Made by a program: the position numbers and the translations under genes | NCBI RefSeq assembly: GCF_000421565.1 | Contig: NZ_ATXG01000012.1 | Coordinates: 1-64,000, forward strand | Length of the DNA stretch: 64,000 bases | Source of the DNA: Agromyces subbeticus DSM 16689 | GTDB lineage: Bacteria > Actinomycetota > Actinomycetes > Actinomycetales > Microbacteriaceae | Reading direction: 5' to 3' | Shown here: in pieces, positions 38,619 to 48,061 of the stretch | Layout: each line of letters begins with the position of its first letter | Position numbering within the stretch: position 1 is the first letter of the stretch | Notes under the pieces: generated by a model | Told to the model about the DNA's origin: nothing | Databases searched by the model: none | The model's input: only the letters and a program-made list of their open reading frames with translations

Positions 38619-38689
38619 GGCCCGTCAGGGCCGCTTCGACCCCAGCGGATGCCGCTGGGTGACCGAGCCGGGCGCGAAGCGCCCTGCTC
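38619..38689 (-). repeat. Cluster of three hairpins between rpsK and rpoA
   Basis: GGCCC/GGGCC (38619-38632), CCCAGCGG/CCGCTGGG with a 3-nt loop (38641-38659), and GAGC-GGGCGC/GCGCCC-GCTC (38665-38689) stand in succession just after the rpsK stop. They may act as an internal terminator or processing site before rpoA, in the place normally taken by rpsD. Confidence 0.5.
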
Positions 38690-38704
38690 GACCGGCGGGG
38701 TGAA

Positions 38705-39103
38705 TCAGACGCGGCGACGCTTCGGCGGACGGCATCCGTTGTGCGCCTGGGGCGTCACGTCGTTGATGCTGCCGACCTCGAGGCCTGCGGCCTGAAGCGA
38801 GCGGATCGCGGTCTCGCGGCCCGAGCCGGGGCCCTTGACGAAGACGTCGACCTTCTTCATGCCGTGCTCCTGCGCCTGGCGGGCGGCCGATTCGGCGGCC
38901 AGCTGCGCGGCGAACGGGGTCGACTTGCGCGAGCCCTTGAAGCCGACGCCACCGGAGGAGGCCCAGCTGATCACGGCACCGTTGGTGTCGGTGATCGAGA
39001 CGATCGTGTTGTTGAACGTCGACTTGATGTGGGCCTGGCCCACTGCGATGTTCTTCTTTTCCTTCTTGCGCGGCTTGCGAGCTGCCGCCTTGGGTGCTGC
39101 CAT
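38705..39103 (-). CDS. rpsK: 30S ribosomal protein S11
   Basis: A 132-residue protein with [19 protein letters not shown] and the conserved C-terminus [18 protein letters not shown]. It lies 43 bp after rpsM. rpsD does not follow. Confidence 0.98.
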   Translation of the reverse strand: MAAPKAAARKPRKKEKKNIAVGQAHIKSTFNNTIVSITDTNGAVISWASSGGVGFKGSRKSTPFAAQLAAESAARQAQEHGMKKVDVFVKGPGSGRETAIRSLQAAGLEVGSINDVTPQAHNGCRPPKRRRV

Positions 39104-39146
39104 GATTTCTCCTGAATCCTAGAGGCGCTGGATCGCCGGCCGAGGC

Positions 39147-39521
39147 CTAGCGAGCCTTCTTCTTGCCGGCCACGGTGCGCTTCGGGCCCTTGCGGGTGCG
39201 AGCGTTTGTCTTGGTGCGCTGTCCTCGGACCGGGAGACCGCGACGGTGGCGGATGCCCTCGTAGGAGCCGATCTCGACCTTGCGGCGGATGTCGGCGGCC
39301 ACCTCGCGGCGGAGGTCACCCTCAACCTTGAAGTTGGCCTCGATGTAGTCGCGAAGGGCGATGAGCTGGTCGTCGCTGAGGTCCTTCACGCGGATGTTTC
39401 CGTCGATGTCGGTCTCGGCGAGCGTGGTGAGCGCTCGCGTGCGGCCGACGCCGTAGATGTAAGTCAGTGCGATCTCCACGCGCTTCTCGCGCGGGATGTC
39501 GACTCCTGCCAGACGTGCCAT
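39147..39521 (-). CDS. rpsM: 30S ribosomal protein S13
   Basis: A 124-residue protein from ATG 39521 ([14 protein letters not shown]), with [10 protein letters not shown] and the basic tail [20 protein letters not shown]. The frame extending to 39602 has no homology and is rejected. It lies 162 bp after rpmJ. Confidence 0.98.
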   Translation of the reverse strand: MARLAGVDIPREKRVEIALTYIYGVGRTRALTTLAETDIDGNIRVKDLSDDQLIALRDYIEANFKVEGDLRREVAADIRRKVEIGSYEGIRHRRGLPVRGQRTKTNARTRKGPKRTVAGKKKAR

Positions 39522-39653
39522 GTGTGGCTTCTCCTGTTTCGAAGTGGAGGTGTGGAGCAGCACCGGTGCTCGGGCCTCCGACCCGAGGTGTCCCCGTGGC
39601 ATCCTTCGGATGCTCGCGGTTCTGGTGCTGCCGTGCTGTTCAGTTGTGGGAAG

Positions 39654-39672
39654 CGGGGCGCGCTGCGCCCCG
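39654..39672 (-). promoter_or_regulatory. Hairpin in the rpmJ-rpsM spacer
   Basis: CGGGGCGC and GCGCCCCG form a perfect 8-bp stem with a GCT loop, 12 bp after the rpmJ stop. Smaller repeats (GCATCC/GGATGC, CTCGGG/CCCGAG, the palindrome AGCACCGGTGCT) follow in the same 162-bp spacer. Partial termination or RNA processing is possible. Confidence 0.4.
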
Positions 39673-39683
39673 ACATCTGCCGA

Positions 39684-39800
39684 CTAGCCCTGGCGCTGCT
39701 TGTGGCGCGGGTTCGACTTGCAGATGACCATGACGTTGCCGTGGCGGCGAATCACCTTGCAGTGGTCGCAGATGGGCTTGACGCTGGGGTTGACCTTCAC
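39684..39800 (-). CDS. rpmJ: 50S ribosomal protein L36
   Basis: A 38-residue protein starting at GTG 39800: [17 protein letters not shown] at the N-terminus, then [20 protein letters not shown] and a final Gly. The C11-x2-C14 pair, C27 and H32 form the zinc-ribbon of the zinc-containing L36 type. It lies 67 bp after infA and precedes rpsM, the normal order. Confidence 0.97.
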   Translation of the reverse strand: MKVNPSVKPICDHCKVIRRHGNVMVICKSNPRHKQRQG

Positions 39801-39867
39801 GATTGTTCCTTGTTTCGCTGTCTTCGTACCCGCGAGATGTCGCGGGCCGTTACTTTCCGGACAGCCC

Positions 39868-40089
39868 CTACTTGTAGCGGTAGACGATGCGGCCGCGCGT
39901 CAGGTCGTATGGGCTCAGCTCGACGATCACGCGGTCTCCGGGGAGGATGCGGATGTAGTGCTGGCGCATCTTTCCCGAGATGTGCGCGAGGACCTTGTGC
40001 CCGTTGGTGAGTTCCACCCGGAACATCGCGTTCGGGAGGGCCTCGGTGACCGAGCCTTCAATCTCGATGACGCCGTCTTTCTTGGCCAT
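39868..40089 (-). CDS. infA: Translation initiation factor IF-1
   Basis: A 73-residue OB-fold protein that occupies the ribosomal A site during initiation, from ATG 40089 ([14 protein letters not shown]) to [13 protein letters not shown]. In most bacteria infA directly follows map; here the mannitol PTS island separates them by 8 kb, so it needs its own promoter within the 180 bp upstream. TAGAGT at 40211-40216 is the best -10 candidate but has only a weak -35. Confidence 0.98.
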   Translation of the reverse strand: MAKKDGVIEIEGSVTEALPNAMFRVELTNGHKVLAHISGKMRQHYIRILPGDRVIVELSPYDLTRGRIVYRYK

Positions 40090-40269
40090 AGCCTCACTAT
40101 CGCTTGGAGTTGGGGATGCTGGTCGTGCGATGATGCTCGAGCTGCACCGAATCCCTTCGGAACAGGCCGACAGGCATGCCGAAGCAGGCGTGCAGAGCAC
40201 CAAGGGTCAACTCTAGGCGATTCGGAGCGATTTCGCCAGTTGAGCCACGGATGCCGCGCGAGCCACGCG

Positions 40270-41439
40270 TCACGCGGCCGACCGCGCCTCCTCGAAGGCG
40301 GCAATGAGCCCTGCCTCGAGCGGATGCCCGGCTTCGATGCCGGTCACCGTCTGCACGAGTTCCCGAGCGTACCCGGGAGCGCCGGCATCGCCGGCAGCGA
40401 GCAGCGCCCGCAACTCGGCGCTCTCGGGGTCGGCCGGCACGTCGAACCGCAGGGCGGCCCCGACGGCCGCGAGGAGCCAGTCGACGGGCAGACCGCGAAC
40501 GGCGAGCTCGGCGGCAGGACCGATGAAGCGTTCGCGGCGGCCGAGTTTGCGAAGCGGCTGCCGTCCGACCCGTTCGACGGTGTCGGGGAGCTCGGGGTTG
40601 CGGAATCGCTCGAGGATCTCGGCTCGGTACGCGGCCTGATCGGCCTCGCCGAAGTCGTGCTTCGCGACGATGAGGGCCGAGGTCTCATCGAGCACCTGCT
40701 CCACGGCTCGCGCGACCGCCTCGTCGGCGAGTGCCTCGCTGATGCGCTCGTGCCCCGCGAGGAACCCGAAGTATGCGGCCGCCGCGTGTCCGGTGTTCAC
40801 CGTGAAGAGCTTGCGCTCGATGTACGGCGCGAGGTCGGCGACGAAATGCGCGCCCGGGATCTCGGGCGCGAGCGCACCGAACGGCGGTCGCTCGATCGCC
40901 CATTCGAAGAAGGTCTCGACCGTGACGTCGAGCCCTGCGCCTGGTGCCTGCCCCGGCACGATCCGATCGACCGCCGTGTTCGCGAAGACCGCGCGGGCCG
41001 CGAGCGCGGGCCACTCATCGGGGTCCGACAGCGCGGAGATCTCGTCGCGGAGCAGGTCGGTCGCGTTGATCGCGTTCTCGCAGGCCATGATGATCAGCGG
41101 CGGGGCATCAGCAGGCCGGGCCCTGAGCGCCGCCACGAGATGCGGCGCGATGAATCGGAGGATCGTCGGTCCGACCGCGGTGGTCGCGAGATCGGCGGTC
41201 TCGAGCTCGGTGGCGAGCGCGGCGGCATCCGTCGCGCTGTTCACGGCTCGGTAACGGTCGACGACGTGATCGACGGCTCCGGCGCCCACCTCGTGCACCG
41301 TGTAGTGGCCGGATGCCGCGAGCCGGTCGATGAGCTCGGCATTCACGTCGGCGAACACGACCTCGTATCCGGCCTCGTGCAGCAGCAGCCCGACGAAGCC
41401 GCGCCCGATATTGCCCGCGCCGAAGTGCACCGCCTTCAC
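40270..41439 (-). CDS. mtlD: Mannitol-1-phosphate 5-dehydrogenase
   Basis: A 389-residue NAD-dependent enzyme converting mannitol 1-phosphate to fructose 6-phosphate. The N-terminal nucleotide motif is [12 protein letters not shown]; the C-terminal domain has [20 protein letters not shown]. The GTG at 41439 overlaps the mtlF stop by 4 bp. It is the last gene of the mtlA-mtlF-mtlD set. Confidence 0.95.
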   Translation of the reverse strand: MKAVHFGAGNIGRGFVGLLLHEAGYEVVFADVNAELIDRLAASGHYTVHEVGAGAVDHVVDRYRAVNSATDAAALATELETADLATTAVGPTILRFIAPHLVAALRARPADAPPLIIMACENAINATDLLRDEISALSDPDEWPALAARAVFANTAVDRIVPGQAPGAGLDVTVETFFEWAIERPPFGALAPEIPGAHFVADLAPYIERKLFTVNTGHAAAAYFGFLAGHERISEALADEAVARAVEQVLDETSALIVAKHDFGEADQAAYRAEILERFRNPELPDTVERVGRQPLRKLGRRERFIGPAAELAVRGLPVDWLLAAVGAALRFDVPADPESAELRALLAAGDAGAPGYARELVQTVTGIEAGHPLEAGLIAAFEEARSAA

Positions 41440-41876
41440 GAGTCGTTGACCTCGGAGAGCAGCGCGAAGATCTCCTCCGCCGACGCGGCGTCGACGAGCG
41501 CCTGCACGGCGTCGTCATCGGAGAAGATGATCGCAATCTTCGAGAGGATCTCGAGGTGCTCGTTGTCGCGCCCCGCGATGCCGACGACGAAGCGCACCGG
41601 GTCGCCGCCCCAGTCGACCGGCTCGTCGTACCGCACGAACGAGAGCGCCGAGCGCAGGATCGCGTCTTTGCCCTCGTTCGTGCCGTGCGGGATGGCGAGG
41701 AGGTTGCCCATGTAGGTCGAGACGGATGCCTCTCGCTCGAGCATCGACTCGAGGTAGTCGGCTCGCACGGCGCCGGCGTCGACGAGGATGCGCCCGGCGG
41801 CGCGGATCGCCTCGTCTCGGTCGGCCGGCGCCGGTGCGAGTCGCACGTTCTCGGGAGAGAGGATCTGTTCGGCCAT
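41436..41876 (-). CDS. mtlF: PTS mannitol IIA component
   Basis: A 146-residue EIIA(Mtl) with phospho-accepting His64 in [12 protein letters not shown]. It takes phosphate from HPr-His15 (encoded at 45244-45510) and passes it to Cys443 of MtlA. It is coupled to mtlD by a 4-bp overlap and follows mtlA by 30 bp. Confidence 0.95.
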   Translation of the reverse strand: MAEQILSPENVRLAPAPADRDEAIRAAGRILVDAGAVRADYLESMLEREASVSTYMGNLLAIPHGTNEGKDAILRSALSFVRYDEPVDWGGDPVRFVVGIAGRDNEHLEILSKIAIIFSDDDAVQALVDAASAEEIFALLSEVNDS

Positions 41877-41906
41877 GGGCTCTTCCTTTCTGTCAGCGAT
41901 CGCCGT

Positions 41907-43499
41907 TCAGCGAACGCCTTCGGATTGCAGCAGGTGCACGATCTCTTCGTACTTCGGCGAGTTCATGAAGTTGTCGACCGAGATGTGCAGAGCACTCGGC
42001 GATTGCAGCCGCGCGCGATCGGTGAGGTCCTGGTGGGTGATCACGAGGTCGACGTCGTCGGTGAGGTTCGCGATGGCCCGATTGGTGACGTCGACGCTGT
42101 CGATGCCCGCCTTCTTGATCTTGTTGCGCAGCACCGTCGCGCCCATCGCGCTCGATCCCATTCCGGCGTCGCAGGCGAAGATGATCGTGCGAATGGGGGC
42201 CCGTTCGAATGCCGCGGCCTCCCCCTCGACGAGGAGCGCACCGCCGGCAGCGGCGCCCTCCGCGGCGAGGTTGCCGAGCACGGTCGAGGACTTGCCCTTG
42301 TTCGCCTCGGTCTGCGCGATCGCCGCGCTGAGGTCGCCGGCGTTCGCGTTCTCGAGATCACGCTTGCGACCGGCCCTCAGGATCACCGACGCCACGAGGA
42401 AGGACACCGTCGTCGCGAGCACGACCGAGAGGATCACGCCGACGTAACTGTCACTGGCGGTTTGGATCAGCACGGCGATGATGCTGCCCGGTGCGGCCGG
42501 GGCGCGCAGCCCGCTGCCGAACAGTGCGTTCGTCGCGACGCCCGTCATTCCGCCGAGGATCGCCGCAGCGATGAGTGCGGGCTTCATGAGCACGTACGGG
42601 AAGTAGATCTCATGGATGCCGCCGAAGAACTGGATGATGATCGCGCCGGGCGCGCTCGCCCGTGCTGCTCCGATGCCGAAGAAGCTGAACGCGAGGAGGA
42701 TGCCGAGGCCCGGACCGGGGTTGGCCTCGACGAGGAACAGGATCGACTTGCCCGTCTCGAGGGCCTGCTCGGTGCCGATCGGCGTGAACACGCCGTGGTT
42801 GATGGCGTTGTTCAGGAAGAGCACCTTCGCGGGCTCCACGACGATGCTGAGCAGCGGCAGGAGCGAGAGCGCCACCAGCCAGTCGACGATCGCGCCGAGT
42901 GCCTGACTGATCCACGCGACGGCCGGGCCGAAGCCGAAGAATCCCGCGATCGCGAGCAGCATGCCGAGGATGCCGGCCGAGAAGTTGTTGACCAGCATCT
43001 CGAAGCCGGCCTTGATCTTCTGGTCCCAGATGGAGTCGACCTTCTTCATGATCCAGGCCGCGAGCGGACCCATGATCATCGCACCGAGGAACATCGGGAT
43101 GTTCGTGCCGACGATGACGCCGACCGTGGCGATCGAGGCCACGACGCCGCCGCGTTCGCCGTACACCATACGGCCGCCGGTGTTGGCGATGAGCAGTGGC
43201 AGCAGGTAGGTGATCATCGGTCCGACCAGCCCGACGTACTGCTGGAAGGTCGCGCCGTCGTCGCCCTGCGCGAGCGCCGTCATGGCACCCGGCCAGCCGA
43301 TCGCATCTGCGTCACCGAAGCCGCCGAGGATGCCGTTCGGCCACCATCCGGTGGCGATGAACAGTGCGGTGATGAACCCCCATGCGATGAATGCCGCGAT
43401 GTTCGGCATGATCATGCCGCTCAGGAACGTGCCGAATTTCTGGACGGCGACGCGGGCTCCCCCGGGCCGCTTCGTGTCGGTGTGCGACGTCGTTGTCAT
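41907..43499 (-). CDS. mtlA: PTS mannitol IICB transporter
   Basis: A 530-residue membrane permease. The IIC domain (about residues 20-375) has several helices and the GGIHEIYFPYVL substrate motif. The IIB domain follows a linker, with phospho-accepting Cys443 in FACDAGMGSSAMG. There is no fused IIA domain; MtlF provides it. It imports mannitol with phosphorylation. ATG 43499 (MTTTSHTDTK) is used; the extended frame to 43631 overlaps ptsI and is rejected. Confidence 0.95.
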   Translation of the reverse strand: MTTTSHTDTKRPGGARVAVQKFGTFLSGMIMPNIAAFIAWGFITALFIATGWWPNGILGGFGDADAIGWPGAMTALAQGDDGATFQQYVGLVGPMITYLLPLLIANTGGRMVYGERGGVVASIATVGVIVGTNIPMFLGAMIMGPLAAWIMKKVDSIWDQKIKAGFEMLVNNFSAGILGMLLAIAGFFGFGPAVAWISQALGAIVDWLVALSLLPLLSIVVEPAKVLFLNNAINHGVFTPIGTEQALETGKSILFLVEANPGPGLGILLAFSFFGIGAARASAPGAIIIQFFGGIHEIYFPYVLMKPALIAAAILGGMTGVATNALFGSGLRAPAAPGSIIAVLIQTASDSYVGVILSVVLATTVSFLVASVILRAGRKRDLENANAGDLSAAIAQTEANKGKSSTVLGNLAAEGAAAGGALLVEGEAAAFERAPIRTIIFACDAGMGSSAMGATVLRNKIKKAGIDSVDVTNRAIANLTDDVDLVITHQDLTDRARLQSPSALHISVDNFMNSPKYEEIVHLLQSEGVR

Positions 43500-43518
43500 G
43501 ATGGCGCCTCTCTCGAGT

Positions 43519-45201
43519 TCACGACGCGGCTTCCCGCGCCGAGGTGATGTCGGTGGCGGCGGCGTCTGCCGCCGCTCTGGCTTCGGCCGCTCCCTCAGCG
43601 GCCAGGGCTGCCTGGGCGAGCGCTTGCGCATCGCTCAGGCTGTACCGCGCGAGGGAGGCGCGGACATCTGCGAGTGCCGACGGTGACATCGACAGGCTCG
43701 TGGCGCCGAGGCCGACGAGCACGACCGCGAGCAGGGGGTCGGCGGCAGCCTCGCCGCAGATGCCGACGGGCTTGCCGAGTTCGGCCCCTGCAGCGCCGAC
43801 CTCGGCGATGAGGCGGAGCACCGCGGGATGCCAGGGGTTCTGCAGTGCGGCGACCGTGCCGAGCAGTCGATCGGCGGCCATCGTGTACTGGGTGAGGTCG
43901 TTCGTGCCGATCGAGGCGAAGTCGCACGCACCGAGCACGCGGCCGGCGATGAGCGCCGCCGACGGGGTCTCGACCATCACGCCGGCCACCCTGATGCCGA
44001 GCTCCTTCGCGAGCGAGGTGAAATAGCGCGTCTCGTCGACCGTCGCGATCATCGGTGCCATGACCCAGAGCTCTGCGTCGGTGGCTGCATCGGCCGCGGC
44101 GAGCGCGGTCAATTGCTCGCGCAGGATCGCCTCGGAGTGGCGCAGGGCCCGGATGCCGCGGAGACCGAGTGCGGGATTCTCCTCGGGTGCGTCGTTGAGG
44201 AACGAGAGCGGCTTGTCGGCTCCGGCGTCGAGCACCCGCACGACGACCTTCCGACCGGCGAACGCCGTGAGCAGCCGCGTGTACTGCGCCTGCTGCTCGC
44301 GCACACTCGGCGCGGCGTCAGCGTCGAGGAAGAGGAACTCGGTTCGGAAGAGGCCGACGCCCTCCGCCCCGAGTCGAATGGCTTCTGCGGCTCCGTCGGT
44401 CGAGCCGAGGTTCGCGAGCAGCGGCACCGCGGTGCCGTCGGCGAGAGCGCCCGGCGTGGGCGCGACGGCGGTCTGCGCGGCCCGTTCGGCGATGGCGGCC
44501 TTCGCGGCGGCGATCTGCTCCGGCGTCGGGCCCGATGTCACGACGCCACGTGCGGCCTCGACGACGACGGTGTCACCGTCGGCGAGGCCGGCGGCATCCG
44601 CTGCCCCGACCACCGCGACGATCGACTTCTCACGAGCGAGGATGGCCGTGTGCGAGGTCGGTCCGCCATCGACGGTGATCAGCCCGAGCACCTTGTCGAG
44701 GTCGAGGGTCGCCGTGTCGGCCGGTGCGAGATCGCGGGCGACGAGGATGAACGGGTGACCGGGATCGGGCACCCCCGGAGCAGGCAGTTTCAGCAGGTGC
44801 GCGATGACGCGCTGCGAGATGTCGTCGAGGTCGGCGGCGCGCTCACCCAGGTACCCGCCCATGCCGGCGAGGAGCTCGCGATACGTGGCGAACGCCTCGA
44901 ACACCGCTCGCTCGGCGGTGGCACCGGTCGCCAGGCGAGTGGTGACCGCCTCGATGAGGCTCGGGTCCTCGGCCATCATCGCCTGCGCCTCGAGCACGTC
45001 CTTCGCCGCGCCGCCGGCCTTCGCTCCCCGGGCGGCGAGCTCTGCGCCCACGACCGAGAGCGAGGCCCTCGCCCGCTCGCCCTCTCGCTCCGGATCGAGG
45101 TGACTCGGTCGATCGACCGGCTCCGGCAGTCGTTCCGCCATGCGCACGACCGGCCCGACGGCAACTCCTTGGCCGATGCCGGTACCCGTGATCTCCATCA
45201 T
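43519..45201 (-). CDS. ptsI: Phosphoenolpyruvate-protein phosphotransferase (PTS enzyme I)
   Basis: A 560-residue cytosolic kinase that passes phosphate from PEP to HPr. The phospho-His184 is in GGPTSHTAILARE; the PEP-binding barrel includes LFRTEFLFLD and SIGTNDLTQYTMAADR. Start ATG 45201, with a second ATG directly following. It lies 42 bp after ptsH and 19 bp before mtlA, so the general PTS enzymes and the mannitol permease are in one operon. Confidence 0.96.
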   Translation of the reverse strand: MMEITGTGIGQGVAVGPVVRMAERLPEPVDRPSHLDPEREGERARASLSVVGAELAARGAKAGGAAKDVLEAQAMMAEDPSLIEAVTTRLATGATAERAVFEAFATYRELLAGMGGYLGERAADLDDISQRVIAHLLKLPAPGVPDPGHPFILVARDLAPADTATLDLDKVLGLITVDGGPTSHTAILAREKSIVAVVGAADAAGLADGDTVVVEAARGVVTSGPTPEQIAAAKAAIAERAAQTAVAPTPGALADGTAVPLLANLGSTDGAAEAIRLGAEGVGLFRTEFLFLDADAAPSVREQQAQYTRLLTAFAGRKVVVRVLDAGADKPLSFLNDAPEENPALGLRGIRALRHSEAILREQLTALAAADAATDAELWVMAPMIATVDETRYFTSLAKELGIRVAGVMVETPSAALIAGRVLGACDFASIGTNDLTQYTMAADRLLGTVAALQNPWHPAVLRLIAEVGAAGAELGKPVGICGEAAADPLLAVVLVGLGATSLSMSPSALADVRASLARYSLSDAQALAQAALAAEGAAEARAAADAAATDITSAREAAS

Positions 45202-45243
45202 TCGCCTCTCCGAACCGGATCGAGGGGAGACGGATGCCCCGCC

Positions 45244-45510
45244 CTAGTCGTCGTGGTCGGTGCTGAGCAGCCCGATGAGCTGCTCGAGCACCGCTCGCTC
45301 ATCGCCGCCCTCGACGACGAGGGTGACCTCGTCGCCGTGGTCGATGCCCTGCGAGATGACTCCGAGGATGCTCGCCGCATTGACGGGCGTACCGCCCGAC
45401 TTGCTGAGCATGACGGTGGCGCCTGATGCCGCGACGGCCTGCGTGAAGAGCTTGGCCGGCCGCGCGTGCAGTCCGTGCGTCGATCCGATTCGAACTGTCT
45501 GTTCCTGCAT
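45244..45510 (-). CDS. ptsH: PTS phosphocarrier protein HPr
   Basis: An 88-residue carrier with phospho-accepting His15 in GLHARPAK. Ser47, in NAASILGV, corresponds to the regulatory Ser46 of Bacillus HPr. It precedes ptsI by 42 bp and follows an orphan IIB gene by 88 bp. Confidence 0.96.
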   Translation of the reverse strand: MQEQTVRIGSTHGLHARPAKLFTQAVAASGATVMLSKSGGTPVNAASILGVISQGIDHGDEVTLVVEGGDERAVLEQLIGLLSTDHDD

Positions 45511-45598
45511 GTGTCCGGCCTCCGTCGCGAGTGTCCGTTCCCTCGTTCACCATAGCCCTCCGCCACGGGCGAGGGAGCGGTCGGCACCCTGTGGCGGT

Positions 45599-45904
45599 TC
45601 ATGTTCGTGCCCCTGCGGCGAGGGCGAGGTCGAGCAGCTGGTCGGCGTCGGAGGATGCTGCCGCGGCCGGTAGCACCACGACGGCGACGGATGCCGCGGC
45701 GGCACGTTCGCGCACCGATTCGAGGCGGGCCCCGAGGTGCGCCCCGACGAGCAGCACATCGGTGTCGCGGAGAGCGGCGTCGAGCTGGGACTCCCCCGTC
45801 GCTCGCGTCTGCACGGTGAGCCCTCGCGCCTCGGCAGCACGTCGGATCCGCACGGCGACGAACGTGCTCGATGCGCCGGCGCCGCAGGCCACGAGAATCC
45901 GCAT
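45599..45904 (-). CDS. PTS IIB-like protein (lactose/cellobiose type), orphan
   Basis: A 101-residue protein with the IIB phosphocysteine loop ILVACGAGASSTF (Cys7) and a Rossmann-like fold typical of the lactose/cellobiose IIB family. No IIC or IIA of that type is nearby; MtlA already has its own IIB. The ATG at 45904 has a strong GAGGAGG ribosome binding site; the longer frame to 46240 overlaps mtlR antisense and is rejected. It is the first gene of the mtl/pts unit. Its role may be regulatory or paired with remote components. Confidence 0.8.
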   Translation of the reverse strand: MRILVACGAGASSTFVAVRIRRAAEARGLTVQTRATGESQLDAALRDTDVLLVGAHLGARLESVRERAAAASVAVVVLPAAAASSDADQLLDLALAAGART

Positions 45905-46127
45905 TCGGTGCCTCCTCGCCCCGCCGTTCGCGGTCTCCGTTGATCGTCGATCCGCAGTCGCCGCTGCGGTCACTCGATTCTCCGCCCGCCGCCACCTGCA
46001 GTTCCAGCACGATCCCTTCCGCTCCCCCGGAAAGTCGGTTGTTCGACGGCGCTGACGCCGGTGCCGGGTGGTTGACTGTGTGCACCGCCCGCTGCCGAGT
46101 GGCCTCGGGCGCCGACCCGGGAGGCCT

Positions 46128-48026
46128 ATGTCCGTCGAAAGGTGGGAGCGACTCGTCGAGGTGCTCGCCGAGAACGACGGCTGGACGACCGCGGCCGAAC
46201 TCTCGGCTCGTCTCGACGTGACGCCCCGTACCGTGCGCACCTACGTCGCGCAGGCCAATGCCGAGACGACCGTCGTGGCGTCGGGGCCGCTCGGCTACCG
46301 CCTCGATCGTGCAGCGTTCGCCGCACGTGCGCCCCGGTCACGAGGCACCTCTCCAGCCGCTCGGGCCGCTCGCGTCATACGCGCCCTCGCCGATGCCGAC
46401 GACGGCATCGACGTGTACGCCACAGCGGCCGCGCTGCACGTGAGCGAGTCGACGATCGAAGCGGACCTCGGGCGTATCCGCTCGCGCCTCGCCGGCACGG
46501 GACTCTCACTGGTGCGCCGAGGGCCGCGCGTGCACCTCGACGGACCGGAATCCGCGACCCGCCGGTTGCTCGGTGCGCTGTTCCGCGAGGAGGCGTCGCG
46601 CGGCATGCGCGGCCCCGACGAGCTTCGAGGCTCCTTCCACGGTCTTCCCGCCTTCCGCGACGCCCTCGTCGCCGAACTGACCGCCGCCGGATACGCGCCG
46701 AACGCATACGCGCTCGATGACGTGCTCCTGCACATCGTGATCGCCGTCGACCGCGTCCGCCACGATCACCCGATCGCTGCTGACGGCCCCCAGCAGGCGC
46801 CCGAGCGGCCTGCCGAGCGATTCGCTCTCGGGCGGCTGCTCGACGGCGTCATCCGCGCGCAATTCGGCACCGCGATCGGTGACGTCGAACTCGATCATCT
46901 TGCACGACTGCTGGGCACGCGCGCGGCGACACGGACGCTGGCCGCGACGGATGCCGGTGAGCGCGACGCCACTTCGTCGAGAGCTGCCCTCGTGCGCGCG
47001 ATCGTCGGCCGGGCCGCCGACGAATACCTCGTCGACCTCGATGATGATGAGTTCATCGAGCGGCTCGCGCTGCACGTCGACAATCTCATCGCGCGCTCGG
47101 TCGAGCATCGGCCATCGCGGAACCCGCTCACCGGCACCATCAAAGCCGCCTACCCGCTCATCTACGACCTGTCGGTCTTCATCATGCACGAGCTCGCCCT
47201 CGCCGAGGGCATCTCCGTCGACGACGACGAGATCGCCTACATCGCCATGCACGTCGGGGCATATCTCGACCGGAAGCGGGTCTCGGCCGACCGGGTGCGC
47301 GCCATCGTCGTCGCCCCGGCGTACCACGATGTGCACGTACTGCTCGTGGAGCGCATCAGGCACGCCTTCGCCGAGGAGCTCGAGGTCGTCGGGCTCGTCG
47401 ACCGTGCCGACGCCGACCTGGGCACGCTGTCGGCCGAACTCATCATCTCGGTGGTCGACTCGCCGACTCCCGTCGAGAACTTCGTACGGGTCGCGGTCTT
47501 CCCCACCGAAACCGACCTCGACCGCATACGAACCCAGGTTGCCCGCATCAGACGATCACGGCGACGTGCCCGCCTCGCGGTGGCGCTCTCGCAGTACATC
47601 GCGCCCGAGCTCTTCGTGCGCGGACTCCGCGGCCACGACCCCGAGTCGGTCATCCGCCTGCTCGGGGCGCGCATGATCGCCTCCGGGGTCATCGACGACG
47701 CCTACGTCGCGGGTGCACTCGAGCGTGAGCGTCTCTCGTCGACGGCCTTCACGGAGCAACTCGCGGTGCCCCACGCCATGACGATGTCGGCTCGCCGCAC
47801 GGCCATCGCCATCGCCATCGACGAGACGCCGATCGACTGGTCGGGAGCTCGGGTCAACGTGGTGGCGCTCATCGCCTTCTCGGAAGACGGCCGCGCGCAG
47901 TTCCAAGACGTCTTCGACCAGTTCGTCGAGGCGTTCTCGGACCGGACGAACGTCGATCGGCTCGTGCGCGGCGCGACCGACTACCCAGGACTCCTCGCCG
48001 AGCTCGCCCGGCTCATGGCACCCTGA
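46128..48026 (+). CDS. mtlR: PRD-containing PTS transcriptional regulator, MtlR-like
   Basis: A 632-residue activator of the MtlR/LicR type. Two N-terminal helix-turn-helix regions (WTTAAELSARLDVTPRTVR; YATAAALHVSESTIEADLGR) are followed by two PRD domains, an EIIB-like region (about 400-480) and a C-terminal EIIA-like domain with His549 in LAVPHAMTM. PRD2 keeps two histidines (LALHVDNLI and AMHVGAYLD). PRD1 keeps one (LLHIVIAVDR) but its second position looks replaced. Phosphorylation by HPr would tune mtl gene expression. ATG 46128 follows GGGAGG; it is divergent from the IIB-ptsHI-mtl genes. Confidence 0.9.
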   Translation: MSVERWERLVEVLAENDGWTTAAELSARLDVTPRTVRTYVAQANAETTVVASGPLGYRLDRAAFAARAPRSRGTSPAARAARVIRALADADDGIDVYATAAALHVSESTIEADLGRIRSRLAGTGLSLVRRGPRVHLDGPESATRRLLGALFREEASRGMRGPDELRGSFHGLPAFRDALVAELTAAGYAPNAYALDDVLLHIVIAVDRVRHDHPIAADGPQQAPERPAERFALGRLLDGVIRAQFGTAIGDVELDHLARLLGTRAATRTLAATDAGERDATSSRAALVRAIVGRAADEYLVDLDDDEFIERLALHVDNLIARSVEHRPSRNPLTGTIKAAYPLIYDLSVFIMHELALAEGISVDDDEIAYIAMHVGAYLDRKRVSADRVRAIVVAPAYHDVHVLLVERIRHAFAEELEVVGLVDRADADLGTLSAELIISVVDSPTPVENFVRVAVFPTETDLDRIRTQVARIRRSRRRARLAVALSQYIAPELFVRGLRGHDPESVIRLLGARMIASGVIDDAYVAGALERERLSSTAFTEQLAVPHAMTMSARRTAIAIAIDETPIDWSGARVNVVALIAFSEDGRAQFQDVFDQFVEAFSDRTNVDRLVRGATDYPGLLAELARLMAP

Positions 48027-48033
48027 GACCCAA

Positions 48034-48053
48034 CCCGCGCCGCGAGCCGCGGG
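48034..48053. terminator. Weak bidirectional hairpin between mtlR and map
   Basis: CCCGCG and CGCGGG flank an 8-nt loop in the 35-bp gap between convergent genes. The stem is short, so function is uncertain. Confidence 0.35.
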
Positions 48054-48061
48054 CGGTCGCC

